Part shown: in pieces, positions 22,685 through 32,048 of the stretch
Layout of the letters: each line of letters starts with the position of its first letter
Position numbering within the stretch: position 1 is the first letter of the stretch
Origin: Actinopolyspora lacussalsi subsp. righensis
GTDB lineage: Bacteria; Actinomycetota; Actinomycetes; Mycobacteriales; Pseudonocardiaceae
Length of the DNA stretch: 64,000 bases
Assembly (NCBI RefSeq): GCF_900116555.1
Contig: NZ_FPAT01000007.1
Location: 186,001 to 250,000, forward strand
Reading direction: 5' to 3'
The notes under the pieces: model-generated
The model's database searches: none
Told to the model about the DNA's origin: nothing
Seen by the model: the letters and a program-made list of their open reading frames with translations, nothing else
Translations under genes and position numbers: made by a program

Positions 22685-23962
22685 TCAGCCCGTGACCACG
22701 GACTCCTCGCGCTCCGAGCTCACCTCGCCCGACTCCTCGGCGTGCGAGGCGGGCCGCGCCGCGATCGCCACCGCAAGCGCACCCAGCGCGCCGATGGCCG
22801 CGAAGGCGTAGAAGCCCCACGGGTAGGCGATACCGGCCGTGAGCAGCGCACCACCGATCAACGGGCCGCTGATCGCGCCGATGCGCCCCACACCGGTGGT
22901 CCAGCCCAGCCCGGTGGCCCTGCTGTCCACCGGGTAGCTGCGCCCCACGAACGCGTAGACCAGCACCTGGGCGCTGAACACGAAGAACCCGGCGAAGAAC
23001 ACCGCCGCGTAGAGCCCGAAAGCGGGCAGCCGGACGCTGAGCAGCGCCAACATCACGGCGGCCGCACCGAACCAGGCCACCGTGGAGCCCTTCACGCCCG
23101 CCTTGTCCGCCACGCGACCGGCCACGACCAGGCCGACCACCGCACCGGCGTTGAGCGTCAGCAGCAGCCCCAGCGAGGTCCCCAGCGGGTACCCGGCGCT
23201 GCGCATGATCTCCGGCAGCCAGGTGTTGAGCCCGTACACCAGGATCAGCCCCAGGAACGAGGTGATCCAGAAGGCCAGCGTGGAGCGGGCCATGCCGTCG
23301 CGGAACAGCAGCGTGATGCTCTGCCGCGCCGAGGCGCCGTGCGACTCGGTGGACCTCTCGGCCTTGGCCCGGAAGACCTCGGACTCGGGCAGGTAGCGCC
23401 ACATCAGCGGCACCAGAACCACGGCGGGCAGCGCCCCCGCCACGAACATGGCGTGCCACCCGAAGTTCGGGATCAGCGCGATACCCAGCAGCGCGGTCAG
23501 CACCGCGCCCACGTGGTAGCCCGTCATGATCGTGGTGGTGGCGCTGCTGCGCCACGAGCCCCGCGCGTACTCGGTGGTCAACGTGATCGCGGTCGGCAGG
23601 CAGCCCCCCAGGCCCAGCCCCGCCAGGAACCGCAGCAGCCCGAACACGAACACCGAGGGAGCCACCGCGCACAGCAGCGTGAACAGCGAGAAGGTGGTCA
23701 CCGCCACCAGCAGCACCTTGCGGCGCCCGATCAGGTCCGTGACCGTTCCGATCGTCAGCGCGCCGACCATCATGCCGATCAGTCCGACCGTGGAGACCAC
23801 CGACGCGCTCGCGGGCGTCAGTCCCCACACGTCGTTCTCGAGCATCACGGGCAGCACCGATCCGAGCACCACCAGATCGAAGCCGTCCAGCAGCACCGCC
23901 GCCCAACACAGCGGCAGCACCCAAGCGGCGCCCGCGCGACTCGTCGTCTCAACACCCGACAC
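22685..23962 (-). CDS. MFS transporter, aromatic acid:H+ symporter (AAHS) type
   Basis: The product is 425 residues with 12 membrane segments. Features of the AAHS branch are LLDGFDLVVLGSVLPVM in the first helix, GRRKVLL between helices 2 and 3, and PESEVFRAKAERS in the central loop. Members import benzoate, 4-hydroxybenzoate and related acids. It is divergent from a LysR gene 215 bases away, which probably controls it in response to the transported compound. No aromatic-ring catabolic genes lie in the window, so the substrate is open. Confidence 0.88.
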   Translation of the reverse strand: MSGVETTSRAGAAWVLPLCWAAVLLDGFDLVVLGSVLPVMLENDVWGLTPASASVVSTVGLIGMMVGALTIGTVTDLIGRRKVLLVAVTTFSLFTLLCAVAPSVFVFGLLRFLAGLGLGGCLPTAITLTTEYARGSWRSSATTTIMTGYHVGAVLTALLGIALIPNFGWHAMFVAGALPAVVLVPLMWRYLPESEVFRAKAERSTESHGASARQSITLLFRDGMARSTLAFWITSFLGLILVYGLNTWLPEIMRSAGYPLGTSLGLLLTLNAGAVVGLVVAGRVADKAGVKGSTVAWFGAAAVMLALLSVRLPAFGLYAAVFFAGFFVFSAQVLVYAFVGRSYPVDSRATGLGWTTGVGRIGAISGPLIGGALLTAGIAYPWGFYAFAAIGALGALAVAIAARPASHAEESGEVSSEREESVVTG

Positions 23963-24103
23963 AGCACTCTCCTAGCTGGGTTGGACGTGGTTGGAAGTTC
24001 CGGCCGGTCACACCGTCTCCCCGCCCGGTCGGCGTCGCGTGGTCGCGGTGTCGCGCGGCGTGTCATGGGGTCCGGGCGGGGTGGTGACCGTCGGGTAGCA
24101 GCC

Positions 24104-24121
24104 TGACTTTGACGTAAGTCA
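24104..24121. promoter_or_regulatory. Inverted repeat in the MFS-LysR divergent region
   Basis: TGACTT (24104-24109) and AAGTCA (24116-24121) form a short dyad, with a further TGACGGTAGTCATA sequence at 24142-24155. LysR regulators bind dyads of this size next to divergent promoters. Confidence 0.4.
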
Positions 24122-24177
24122 TATGTCCAATACCATCTCGTGACGGTAGTCATACGATCAAAATATGCGGCACGGCT

Positions 24178-25104
24178 GTGCTGCGACGGATGGCGGAAGT
24201 GGAACTACGACACCTGCGGTATTTCGTGACCATCGCGGAGGAGCAGAGCCTCACCCGCGCGGCAGCGCGATTGCACATCGCGCAACCTCCGTTGAGCGCG
24301 CAGCTGCGCAAGCTCGAAACGGAGCTGGGAACCAACCTCGTGCACCGCACCGCGCGCGGCGCGCAGCTCACCGAGGCGGGCAAGGTGCTGCTGGAGGAGG
24401 CGCGGCGCATCCTGCACGAGGTGGAACAGGCGGGCCGGATGACCCGGGAGGTGGGCAGCGGGCTGGTGGGCAGGCTGGCGCTCGGGTTCATCCCCTCCGC
24501 GTCGAACGCGGTGCTGCCGCCCATGCTGCGCCGGTTCAAGGCCGAGTACCCCGACGTGACGCTGCACCTGCAGGAGATGCGCCCCGACGAGATCGTGGAC
24601 CGGCTGCACGACCGGCGGATCGACGCCGGGCTGTTCTACCTCCCGTTCGAGGACCCCGCGCTGCACGTCCGGCCGGTGGCCGAGGAGTCGCTGCTGCTCG
24701 CGCTGCCCGCCACGCACCGGCTGGCCGACCGGGAGCGGGTGCGGCTCGACGAGGTCTCCGACGAACCGTTCATCCTGCCCGCCCGACACGGCAGCATGCC
24801 GGGGCTTTACGCGATCGTGGTCGAGGCCTGCGAACGCGCCGGTTTCACCCCTCGGGTGGTGCAGCGCGACGTCTGGCTGATGCAGACCATCGTCGGGCTC
24901 GTGGCCGGTGGCATGGGGGTGGCGGTGGTGCCCGCCTCGATGCGTAGCCTGCAGCGCGCCGGTGCCGTCTTCCTGACGCTGAGCGACGTCGGGGAGCGGG
25001 CCCAGACCGCGATCTCGTGGCGGCGCGGCAGCACACCGCCGGTGCTGCGGTCCTTCCTGGACATCGTCACGGGATCGTCCAGCGGGGTCGGCCCCGACGA
25101 GTAG
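24178..25104 (+). CDS. LysR family transcriptional regulator
   Basis: The product is 308 residues from GTG 24178; ATG 24190 is equally likely because LysR proteins usually begin ELRHLRYFVTIAEE, and neither has a clear ribosome site. The HTH (SLTRAAARLHIAQPPLSAQLRKLE) is followed by the periplasmic-binding-like effector domain (LGFIPSASNAVLPPMLRRF, VAGGMGVAVVPASM). It is divergent from the AAHS carrier, which it probably regulates. An unlinked role cannot be excluded. Confidence 0.9.
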   Translation: MLRRMAEVELRHLRYFVTIAEEQSLTRAAARLHIAQPPLSAQLRKLETELGTNLVHRTARGAQLTEAGKVLLEEARRILHEVEQAGRMTREVGSGLVGRLALGFIPSASNAVLPPMLRRFKAEYPDVTLHLQEMRPDEIVDRLHDRRIDAGLFYLPFEDPALHVRPVAEESLLLALPATHRLADRERVRLDEVSDEPFILPARHGSMPGLYAIVVEACERAGFTPRVVQRDVWLMQTIVGLVAGGMGVAVVPASMRSLQRAGAVFLTLSDVGERAQTAISWRRGSTPPVLRSFLDIVTGSSSGVGPDE

Positions 25105-25183
25105 CTCCCCGGACGAGTAGCTCCCGAAGCGGTTGCGCGCCCGCGGTTTTCCCGAGGGGACGACGCTGCTCCGATCGGCTCGT

Positions 25184-25227
25184 GTTCCCGCCGTGCTGTG
25201 GACCACGGCGGGAACCTGATCTATACG
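25184..25227 (+). promoter_or_regulatory. Palindrome overlapping a probable leaderless promoter
   Basis: GTTCCCGCCGTG (25184-25195) and CACGGCGGGAAC (25204-25215) form a 12-bp inverted repeat with an 8-base spacer. A promoter TGGACC (25199-25204), 17-base gap, TATACG (25222-25227) overlaps it. The -10 ends seven bases before the ATG at 25235, so the transcript would start at or near the start codon. The palindrome could be an operator or the terminator of the LysR gene. Confidence 0.5.
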
Positions 25228-25234
25228 TTGTGCC

Positions 25235-26710
25235 ATGCGTGCCGACTGGCGGGTGGAGTTCACTGGGCGAATCCTGCTGCTCGGCTGCGGCGCGGTTTCA
25301 CGGTGTCTGCAACCGCTGCTGCTGCGTCATGTCGCCATGAACTTCGGCGAACTGACCATCATGGACCGGGTCGATTCACGCACCGGGGCCGAATCGGCTC
25401 TGGCACGTGGTGCCCGCTTCGTCAGGCACCGGCTCACCAGGCAGAACTACCCGCACACCCTGGCCCGTGAGCTTGGGCCCGGTGACGTGCTGATCAATCT
25501 GACCTGGGACGTCGACTCCCGCGACCTGCTGTGGTGGTGCCACCGCAACGGGGTGCGCTATCTCGACACCTCGCTGGAGACCTGGGCGTCCGAGGGCGAC
25601 TCCACCACGACCGCGGCAGACCGAACCACCTACCGCAGACACGGCAAGCTGTACGAGCTGGGGGCTCGGCTCGACCCGGCCGGTCCGACGGCGGTGGTCG
25701 AACACGGCGCCAACCCGGGCCTGGTCAGCCACCTGACCAAACGCGCACTGCACGACGTCGCCACCGCCGTGCTCGCCGATCGGGACGCGGGATCCGGCCC
25801 GGCGGTCGATGACGACGGTGCGCTGGAGTCGGCGCTGGCGGACGGCGATCACGCCCGCATCGCCATGACGACCGGCACGCGGGCCATCCACATCTCCGAA
25901 CGGGACACCCAGCGCGGCGAGATCCCGAAGGACGTGGACGAGTTCGTGAACACCTGGTCGGTCAAGGGCTTCTACGAGGAGGCGACCGCGCCTGCCGAAC
26001 TCGGGTGGGGCACCCACGAGCGCGAGCTGCCGCCGCTGGCCGTCACCCACGAGACCGGCCCCCGCAACCAGATCTACCTCGCCCGCACCGGGATGAGCAC
26101 CTGGGTCCGCTCCTGGGTGCCCTCCACCGGGCCGATGCTGGGAATGATGATCAGCCACGGGGAGACCTTCACCATCAGCGACGGTCTCACCGTCCGTGAT
26201 CCGAGTGGGCTGCCGATCTACCGCCCGACAGTGCATTTCGCCTACCTGCCCAGCGACGCGGCTCTGGCCTCGCTGCACGAGTTCCGGATGCGGGGCTACC
26301 GGACGCAGTCGCGGCAGCGGATCGTCGACGACGAGATCGTGGCGGGTTCCGACGAGCTCGGCGTGCTGCTGCTCGGCCACGGCCGCAACGGGTGGTGGAC
26401 CGGTACGAGTCTGGACATCCACGAGGCGCGTTCCCTGGTGCCGGGGCAGAACGCCACCACGCTGCAGGTCGCGGCTTCGGCGCTCGGTGCGCTGCGCTGG
26501 ATGCTGCTGCACCCGAATCGGGGGCTGCGCGTACCCGACGATCTCGATCACGAGGAGGTGCTGGCCGCGGCGGAGCCTTACCTCGGCGAGTGCCCCTCCG
26601 TGCCGACGGGCTGGACACCGTTCGACGGGGCCGACGATCGGCTCGACGCGCCGGTGCGGAGCTCGGACGAGGACGATCCCTGGCAGTTCGGCAACGTCCT
26701 GGTGCGCTGA
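25235..26710 (+). CDS. Homospermidine synthase (saccharopine dehydrogenase-like)
   Basis: The product is 491 residues. Homospermidine synthase condenses two putrescine units (or putrescine and spermidine) using NAD+. The Rossmann start GRILLLGCGAVSRCLQPLLLRH, the segment LINLTWDVDSRDLLWWCHRNGVRYLDTS, the VEHGANPGLVSHLTKRAL motif and HGETFTISDGLTVRD are all characteristic. ATG 25235 fits a leaderless promoter; GTG 25253 is a possible later start. It stands alone. Homospermidine may be an end-product polyamine here or a precursor, which the window does not show. Confidence 0.87.
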   Translation: MRADWRVEFTGRILLLGCGAVSRCLQPLLLRHVAMNFGELTIMDRVDSRTGAESALARGARFVRHRLTRQNYPHTLARELGPGDVLINLTWDVDSRDLLWWCHRNGVRYLDTSLETWASEGDSTTTAADRTTYRRHGKLYELGARLDPAGPTAVVEHGANPGLVSHLTKRALHDVATAVLADRDAGSGPAVDDDGALESALADGDHARIAMTTGTRAIHISERDTQRGEIPKDVDEFVNTWSVKGFYEEATAPAELGWGTHERELPPLAVTHETGPRNQIYLARTGMSTWVRSWVPSTGPMLGMMISHGETFTISDGLTVRDPSGLPIYRPTVHFAYLPSDAALASLHEFRMRGYRTQSRQRIVDDEIVAGSDELGVLLLGHGRNGWWTGTSLDIHEARSLVPGQNATTLQVAASALGALRWMLLHPNRGLRVPDDLDHEEVLAAAEPYLGECPSVPTGWTPFDGADDRLDAPVRSSDEDDPWQFGNVLVR

Positions 26711-26938
26711 AACGTCCTGGTGCGTTCAAACGCCGCTCCGGTTCGGAGAACCTCCCGCCCGCGTGTACCCCGATTCCGGATCGGACACCCCCGCATGGCA
26801 CGGGTTCCGGTGCCGCGGTTCGGTGTCCCAGCCACCGGACGCGCGGCGAATCGTGTCCACCGACACGTGGTCGATCTCCGCTACACCCGGCATGGTGGCG
26901 GAAGTCGTACGCGGTGTATCGAGAAGGTGTGAACGAGT

Positions 26939-28084
26939 ATGACCGTTCCGACCAGCCCCACCTCCGTCGAGGACGAGGTCGTCGAGGAGCTCTGCTCGGC
27001 CGCTTTCGCGGCGTTGCGCAGGAGGGACCAGCGGCGTCGCGGTGAGCAGTACGTCCGTGGCCTGCTGTCCAGCACCGGTCGTCGCTCCATCCGCAACATC
27101 GCGACGAGCGTCGGTGGCGCGGCCGCGGCGCAGAACCTGCACCACTTCGTGCACAGCTCCACCTGGGACTGGAACGCGGTGCGCGAACTGCTGCTGAGCC
27201 ACCTGCGGGAGCGGATCACCCCGGCCGCCTGGGTGGTGAGTCCTCTGTCCATACCGAAGAACGGGGACCACTCGGTCGGCGTGCTCTCGTGTGCCAACAA
27301 ACAGCAGGCGTTCGGGCTGTGGTTGACCGACGAGGGTTCCGCCTTCCCGGTCGATTGGCGGCTCTACCTGACCACGGAGTGGCTGGCGGACCGGAACCGC
27401 CGCAGCAGGGCGGCGATTCCCAGCGGGGCGGGCGCGGAGACGCTGGGGCAGTCCGTGGCCAATGTCGCTTTCGAGGCCGCCCGACGCTGGGGACCGCTGG
27501 ACGCCCCGGTGGTGTTCGACAACGACTCCGTCGACCTCGACCTGTTCGGCACCGGGCTCGCCGCCGCTCCGTTCCCCTTCCTGATGCGGGTGCGTGCGGA
27601 CAACCGTTTCGTGGTCACCGACCCGACACTGCCCGGCTACGGTTCCGTTCCCACGACGGCGCGGCGACTGCTCGAAGCCGTGCGGGGGCTGCGCGGCGAC
27701 GTGGAGTGGACCGATCCCGTGACCCGCCGTCGACACACCAGCGCGGCGGTGACCGTTCCGGTGGAGCCGATCCCACGACGACCGGACAACGGCCCCGATA
27801 CCGGCAAGCGGCGGATGCTGCGTCTGGTCGGGGAGTGGTCGGATCCGCGAAACCCACCGGAGCGGATGTGGCTGACGAACGCACGCACCCCGTCGGTCGA
27901 TGCTCTGCTGCGGAGCGGCAAGCTTCCCCGGCGGGTCGCCCGCGACAGCGAGGAGATCGGCGGGACCGTCGGCATTCGCGACTTCGAGGGGCGTACCTAT
28001 CCCGGTTGGCACCGCCACATCACGCTGGCCTCGCTGGCCCACACGGCTCGTGTGCTGTCACGGGACAGGACGGCGGACTACTGA
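26939..28084 (+). CDS. IS701-type transposase-derived protein, first catalytic Asp lost
   Basis: The product is 381 residues from ATG 26939 (GAAGGTG upstream). IS701 signatures are intact around the fold: GRRSIRNIA near the N-terminus, HHFVHSSTWDWNAVRELLL, DWRLYLTTEW, and GWHRHITLASLAHTAR at the end. However, the segment that in active IS701 transposases reads Asp-rich before PKKG is here SPLSIPKNGDHSVGV, so the first DDE aspartate is absent. The second region reads VVFDNDSVDLD. No terminal inverted repeats were found. It overlaps the convergent MFS gene by 7 bases. It is most likely a domesticated, possibly DNA-binding, protein. Confidence 0.75.
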   Translation: MTVPTSPTSVEDEVVEELCSAAFAALRRRDQRRRGEQYVRGLLSSTGRRSIRNIATSVGGAAAAQNLHHFVHSSTWDWNAVRELLLSHLRERITPAAWVVSPLSIPKNGDHSVGVLSCANKQQAFGLWLTDEGSAFPVDWRLYLTTEWLADRNRRSRAAIPSGAGAETLGQSVANVAFEAARRWGPLDAPVVFDNDSVDLDLFGTGLAAAPFPFLMRVRADNRFVVTDPTLPGYGSVPTTARRLLEAVRGLRGDVEWTDPVTRRRHTSAAVTVPVEPIPRRPDNGPDTGKRRMLRLVGEWSDPRNPPERMWLTNARTPSVDALLRSGKLPRRVARDSEEIGGTVGIRDFEGRTYPGWHRHITLASLAHTARVLSRDRTADY

Positions 28085-29529
28085 TCCCGACCTCCGGTCC
28101 CGCGGAGTGTCCACAGTGCCACCGCCGCCGTGCCGAGCAGGACCAGCGCGGCCGTGTCGAACGCGAAGGAGTACCCGGACGTCTCGGCGACACGCGGCGC
28201 TGCCCCCTCGGCGAGCAGTGAGTCGGTGTGGGCGGTGGCCAGCGAGACCAACAGTGCCAACCCGGCGGTCGGACCGGTCTCCATGGCGGTGTTGACCAGG
28301 CTGCCCGCGAGGCCGGCCCGCTCCTCGCGCCCCGGCGAGAAGACCCGGACCGTCGCACCGGAGAACATCATGCTGATCCCGACCGGCAGGACCAGCAGCC
28401 CGGCCAGCAAAGCACCCGCGTACGGTCCGTCCGCCGTCGTGCCACCGAGCAGTGCCGCTCCTCCGGCGGCGAGCAGCGAACCGACGACCGCGACGACGCG
28501 CGGCCCGAACCGGTTGACCAGCCGCGTCACGATGAGCCCGGCGAGCAACAACAGCAGGCTGAACGGCAGGAACGCGGCAGCCGTGCCGAGCGGAGACATT
28601 CCCTTCACCTGTTGGAAGTACAACGACAACAGCATGAGAACGGTCGAGATCGCGGTGGCACCGACCAGGATCACCCACAGGGCGCCGAGTCGGCGCCCCG
28701 AGCCCAGAAACGCCGGCGGCAGCAACGGGTCGGCCGCTTTCCGCTCCGCGAGGATGAAGGACGTAACCAACACCACACCCGCCGCGAGCGGGCCGAGCAC
28801 CGGCAGCGAGAACCAGGATCGCTCCGCCGCGTGGACCAGGCCGTAGCTGAGCGCGGTCAGCCCCGCCGTCGCCAGAACCGCGCCCCCGACGTCGAGCCCA
28901 CCCCGCACGGTCCGCCCGTCGGCGGGTAGTAACGAGCTGGTCAGCGCCAACACCAGTACGGCGGCGACCACCGGCACCGCGAACACCCAACGCCACGACA
29001 CCCAGCCGGCGATCACGCCGGAGGACAGCACGCCCGCCGCCGCTCCGAGCGGGGAAAGCCCACCCCACGCCGCCAAGGCCCGGGCACGGCGACGCGGTTC
29101 GGGGAACACGACCCCGACCAGCGCCACCGCTGCCGGTGCCGCCAGTGCCGCGCCCGTTCCCTGCAGGAATCTGCTGATCGCCAGTGTCCAGAACCCGGGC
29201 GCCACACCAGCCGTGATGGAGGCGGTACCGAACAGCACGAGCCCCGTGGTGAACAGTCGCCGAGGGCCGTAGAGATCCGCGGCCCGGCCTCCCAGCAGCA
29301 ACAGCCCGCTGAAGGAGAGGCCGTAGGCGGCGTTGACCAGGGTCAGGCGGCCCGCCGAGAGCCCCAGTTCCGCCTCGACGCGCGGTAGCACCACCGCGAG
29401 CATGGTGATCGCCATGATGAGCACGAGCTGCGTCGCGGCCAGCAGCGAAAAGGCCGCTCTCGTACGTGGCGTACGGCATTCCGCTCGGCCCGCCGCGGGC
29501 GCGTCCTCGTGCCCGGATCCGATGGTCAT
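28078..29529 (-). CDS. MFS transporter, DHA2-type multidrug exporter family
   Basis: The product is 483 residues with 14 predicted membrane segments. Typical features: TQLVLIMAITMLAVVLPRVEAELG in the first segment, GGRAADLYGPRRLF between 2 and 3, RFLQGTGAALAAPAAVALV in segment 4/5, and a long hydrophobic remainder. ATG 29529 has CGGAG upstream. Members export drugs or secondary metabolites by proton antiport. No regulator sits beside it; the 298 bases upstream, up to the SDR gene, show no gene or clear hairpin. Confidence 0.87.
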   Translation of the reverse strand: MTIGSGHEDAPAAGRAECRTPRTRAAFSLLAATQLVLIMAITMLAVVLPRVEAELGLSAGRLTLVNAAYGLSFSGLLLLGGRAADLYGPRRLFTTGLVLFGTASITAGVAPGFWTLAISRFLQGTGAALAAPAAVALVGVVFPEPRRRARALAAWGGLSPLGAAAGVLSSGVIAGWVSWRWVFAVPVVAAVLVLALTSSLLPADGRTVRGGLDVGGAVLATAGLTALSYGLVHAAERSWFSLPVLGPLAAGVVLVTSFILAERKAADPLLPPAFLGSGRRLGALWVILVGATAISTVLMLLSLYFQQVKGMSPLGTAAAFLPFSLLLLLAGLIVTRLVNRFGPRVVAVVGSLLAAGGAALLGGTTADGPYAGALLAGLLVLPVGISMMFSGATVRVFSPGREERAGLAGSLVNTAMETGPTAGLALLVSLATAHTDSLLAEGAAPRVAETSGYSFAFDTAALVLLGTAAVALWTLRGTGGRDQ

Positions 29530-29827
29530 CAAAAACTCCGAAGAATCGGAAAGTCGTTTCCGTCCGGAGTTTGCGCGTCTTTTCCGGGAGGAACAACCGA
29601 GATTTCGGACTTTGTCATGTTCCGGGGGCGGCGCTCGACATGACGAAGTGTGTGGTGCGGCTTGCCCTGGTGTCCGTTGCTTCGGAGGATGTGCGGCGGA
29701 TCCTCGGTAGATGTGTTCACCCGGATTTCGGGGGATCCGAGGAGTCGCTCGACCCTTTTCGGGGAGCGATTATTTCGGTTTTCACGGGCAGGCGGAGAAC
29801 GGTAAGTCGGAATCAGGAGAACGAATC

Positions 29828-30589
29828 ATGAATTCGCGTTTCGAGGGAAAAGTGGTTTTCATCACCGGAGCCGGCTCCGGTCTCGGCCGGAGGAGCGCTC
29901 TTTCCTTCGCGGCGGAGGGGGCCACAGTGGTCGCCGCGGGTCGTGACGACGAGAAGACCGCGCGGACCGTCGAGATGATCGAGGAAAACGGGGGCGAGGC
30001 CAGTGCGGTCAACGTCGACGTCACCGATTCCGCGTCGGTGAGCGACGGGCTGGAAACCGTGGTGCGGCGGCACGGATCCCTGGACATCGCGCACAACAAC
30101 GCGGGGGTCTTCCCGGAACCGGGAGCGTTCGCCGACACGGCGGAAAGCACCTGGCACTCCGCGATCGCCGTCAACCTCACCGGTGTGGCGCTGTGCATGA
30201 AGCACGAGATCAACCACATGCGGGAGCACGGTGGCGGCGCCATCGTCAACGTCGGATCGAACATCGGTGACCACGCCAGGTTCGGTGGTGTCGGTCCCTA
30301 CGTGGCCTCCAAGGCCGGAGTCAGCAACATGAGCCGCTCCGCCGCGCGGGACCACATTCGGGACGGCATCCGGATCAACGTCGTCAGCCCCGGTGCCTCC
30401 GACACCGACATGACGTTCCTACCGGGAGAGACGGCGGAGCAGCGTTCGGCCAGGCTCACCGGTGGTATCCCGGCGGGCAGGTTGGCCGATCCCGGCGAGA
30501 TCGTCGCGGCGGTACTGTGGCTGGCCTCGGAGGAAGCGAGTTTCGTGGTCGGTCACGACCTGGTCGTCGACGGTGGGGCGAGCGCCTGA
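29828..30589 (+). CDS. SDR family oxidoreductase
   Basis: The product is 253 residues from ATG 29828 with AGGAG upstream. Classical SDR: cofactor motif TGAGSGLGRR (about residues 12-20), NNAGVF, the catalytic Ser in VNVGSNIGD, and Y-x3-K in PYVASKAG. The C-terminal GHDLVVDGGAS is typical of FabG-like enzymes. The Arg after the glycine motif suggests NADPH preference, but this is weak. The substrate is unknown and there is no operon partner. Confidence 0.87.
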   Translation: MNSRFEGKVVFITGAGSGLGRRSALSFAAEGATVVAAGRDDEKTARTVEMIEENGGEASAVNVDVTDSASVSDGLETVVRRHGSLDIAHNNAGVFPEPGAFADTAESTWHSAIAVNLTGVALCMKHEINHMREHGGGAIVNVGSNIGDHARFGGVGPYVASKAGVSNMSRSAARDHIRDGIRINVVSPGASDTDMTFLPGETAEQRSARLTGGIPAGRLADPGEIVAAVLWLASEEASFVVGHDLVVDGGASA

Positions 30590-30596
30590 CCGCGAA

Positions 30597-32048
30597 TCAG
30601 TGCGGGCTGGTCTCGGCCAGGGTGCGCCCGGCCGGGACCGTCGCGCTCGCTTCCCGGGCCGTGGGGCGTGCCCGCTCCGTGCCGTCCCGCAGCTCCAGCG
30701 TCCAGGACCACTCGCCCGGCTCGTCCGCGCCGACGTGCTTGAACCCGGCCGAACGCAACGTGCGCGCCATCGCGGTGTTGTCCAGCTGGGTCAGCGCGCT
30801 CACCCGGGCGAGTCCGAACTCGCGGGCACGTGTCAGCAGTGCGTCCCGCAGCGCCGACCCCACGCCCAGCCCCTGCCAGTCGTCGCGCACCAGCAGTGCC
30901 AACTCACCGGCGGTGCCGTCGTGGTCGAGGTCGCCCATCGCCACCACCTCGCCCTCGGGCGAAGTCGCCAGCAGCGAGCTACCCAACCGTGAATCCCCCA
31001 GCCGCGAATCCACTCGTGCCGGAGTCGGCGACAGCTCCGGCCGTCGGTCAGCGGGGATTCCCGCCACGAAGTAGCGCCGGTGCCTGCTCGCGTTCGAGCA
31101 CCGCTCGTGCAGCTCGCGCACCAGCGGCAGGTCCGCGTCCTCGGCGCCGCGTACCGCGAACTCGGAGCCGTCGCGTGCCGTATGGCCCTCGGAGGGACGT
31201 CCCGCGTGCGCCTTCCGGCTCGCCGCCAGCCCCGTCATCGCGCGGGCCCTGGCGAACTCGGCCGGGGTGAACTCCCCCGCCCTCCGGCGCAGCAGCAGCA
31301 CACCGCCGCCGGGGTGGTCCAGGCAGATCGACTGCCCGAGCAGTTCATCGGTGCCCATGCCCAGACCCTCGGTCGAGGCCAACCAGCTCACCTCGACGTC
31401 GCCCAGCAGCGCCCGCAGCGCGCCGCGCGGTTCGTCGGTGCCCTCCACCAGTTCGGTCGCCAGCCGCAGTGCCCTGGTGGGGACGTCGTCCAGCTCGCGC
31501 GGGCCGGTGCGTTCGGCGGTCACGTCACGGCCACCGGCGCTGGTCACCGCCTCGACCAGTTCGGGGTGGCCGACCTCGCCGGGCAAGTGCAGCAGGAACT
31601 CGTCCACCGCCGCGTCGGCGACCGGGTGCACCTGCATGGTCCGAATGTCACCGTCCAACAGGGCCAGTTGGCCGGCCAGTGCGGCCAGGCCGCCCGGTTC
31701 GTCGCTGACCGAGGCGCGCACCCGCCACAGCTCCCGGTCCGCCCGCTCGCCGAGCTCCACAGTGGTGGGTTCGCCCGCGAACCGTCGTTGCTCGGTTCTC
31801 CGACCGCCGAGCCGGGCGAGCGCGGGCAGCATCCGACCGATCGCGGTCGCGCACAGCCACGCCACACCCGCGACTGTCAGGACCCACGCGGCGAGCCGTC
31901 CGGCCCCCAGTTGGAACAGCACGAGCTGCGTCGTGCCGACAGCCACCGCGGCAGGGGCGAACCACGCCGAGGGACGCGCGGCGGTCGGACGCCGGGTCAC
32001 GGTGCCGCGGTCGGTTGCCGCGAAGTCTCGCTCGGTCATGTCCGCCAT
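30597..32048 (-). CDS. Membrane-ACT-GNAT fusion protein (acetyltransferase)
   Basis: The product is 483 residues. Two hydrophobic segments lie at about 28-70 (WFAPAAVAVGTTQLVLF, LAAWVLTVAGVAWLC). An ACT-type regulatory domain follows at about 105-170 (RVRASVSDEPGGLAALAGQLALLDGDI). The C-terminal third (about 315-455) is a GNAT acetyltransferase with the acetyl-CoA loop VRDDWQGLGVGSALRDALL. ACT domains bind small ligands such as amino acids, so the acetyltransferase may be ligand-gated at the membrane, as in Pat-type enzymes fused to sensor domains. The target is unknown. It converges on the SDR with only 7 bases between stops. Confidence 0.72.
   Translation of the reverse strand: MADMTERDFAATDRGTVTRRPTAARPSAWFAPAAVAVGTTQLVLFQLGAGRLAAWVLTVAGVAWLCATAIGRMLPALARLGGRRTEQRRFAGEPTTVELGERADRELWRVRASVSDEPGGLAALAGQLALLDGDIRTMQVHPVADAAVDEFLLHLPGEVGHPELVEAVTSAGGRDVTAERTGPRELDDVPTRALRLATELVEGTDEPRGALRALLGDVEVSWLASTEGLGMGTDELLGQSICLDHPGGGVLLLRRRAGEFTPAEFARARAMTGLAASRKAHAGRPSEGHTARDGSEFAVRGAEDADLPLVRELHERCSNASRHRRYFVAGIPADRRPELSPTPARVDSRLGDSRLGSSLLATSPEGEVVAMGDLDHDGTAGELALLVRDDWQGLGVGSALRDALLTRAREFGLARVSALTQLDNTAMARTLRSAGFKHVGADEPGEWSWTLELRDGTERARPTAREASATVPAGRTLAETSPH

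Noticed and set aside
26711-28084. Active insertion sequence around the IS701-like gene
   Set aside because: No terminal inverted repeats or target duplication were found, and the first catalytic Asp is missing.
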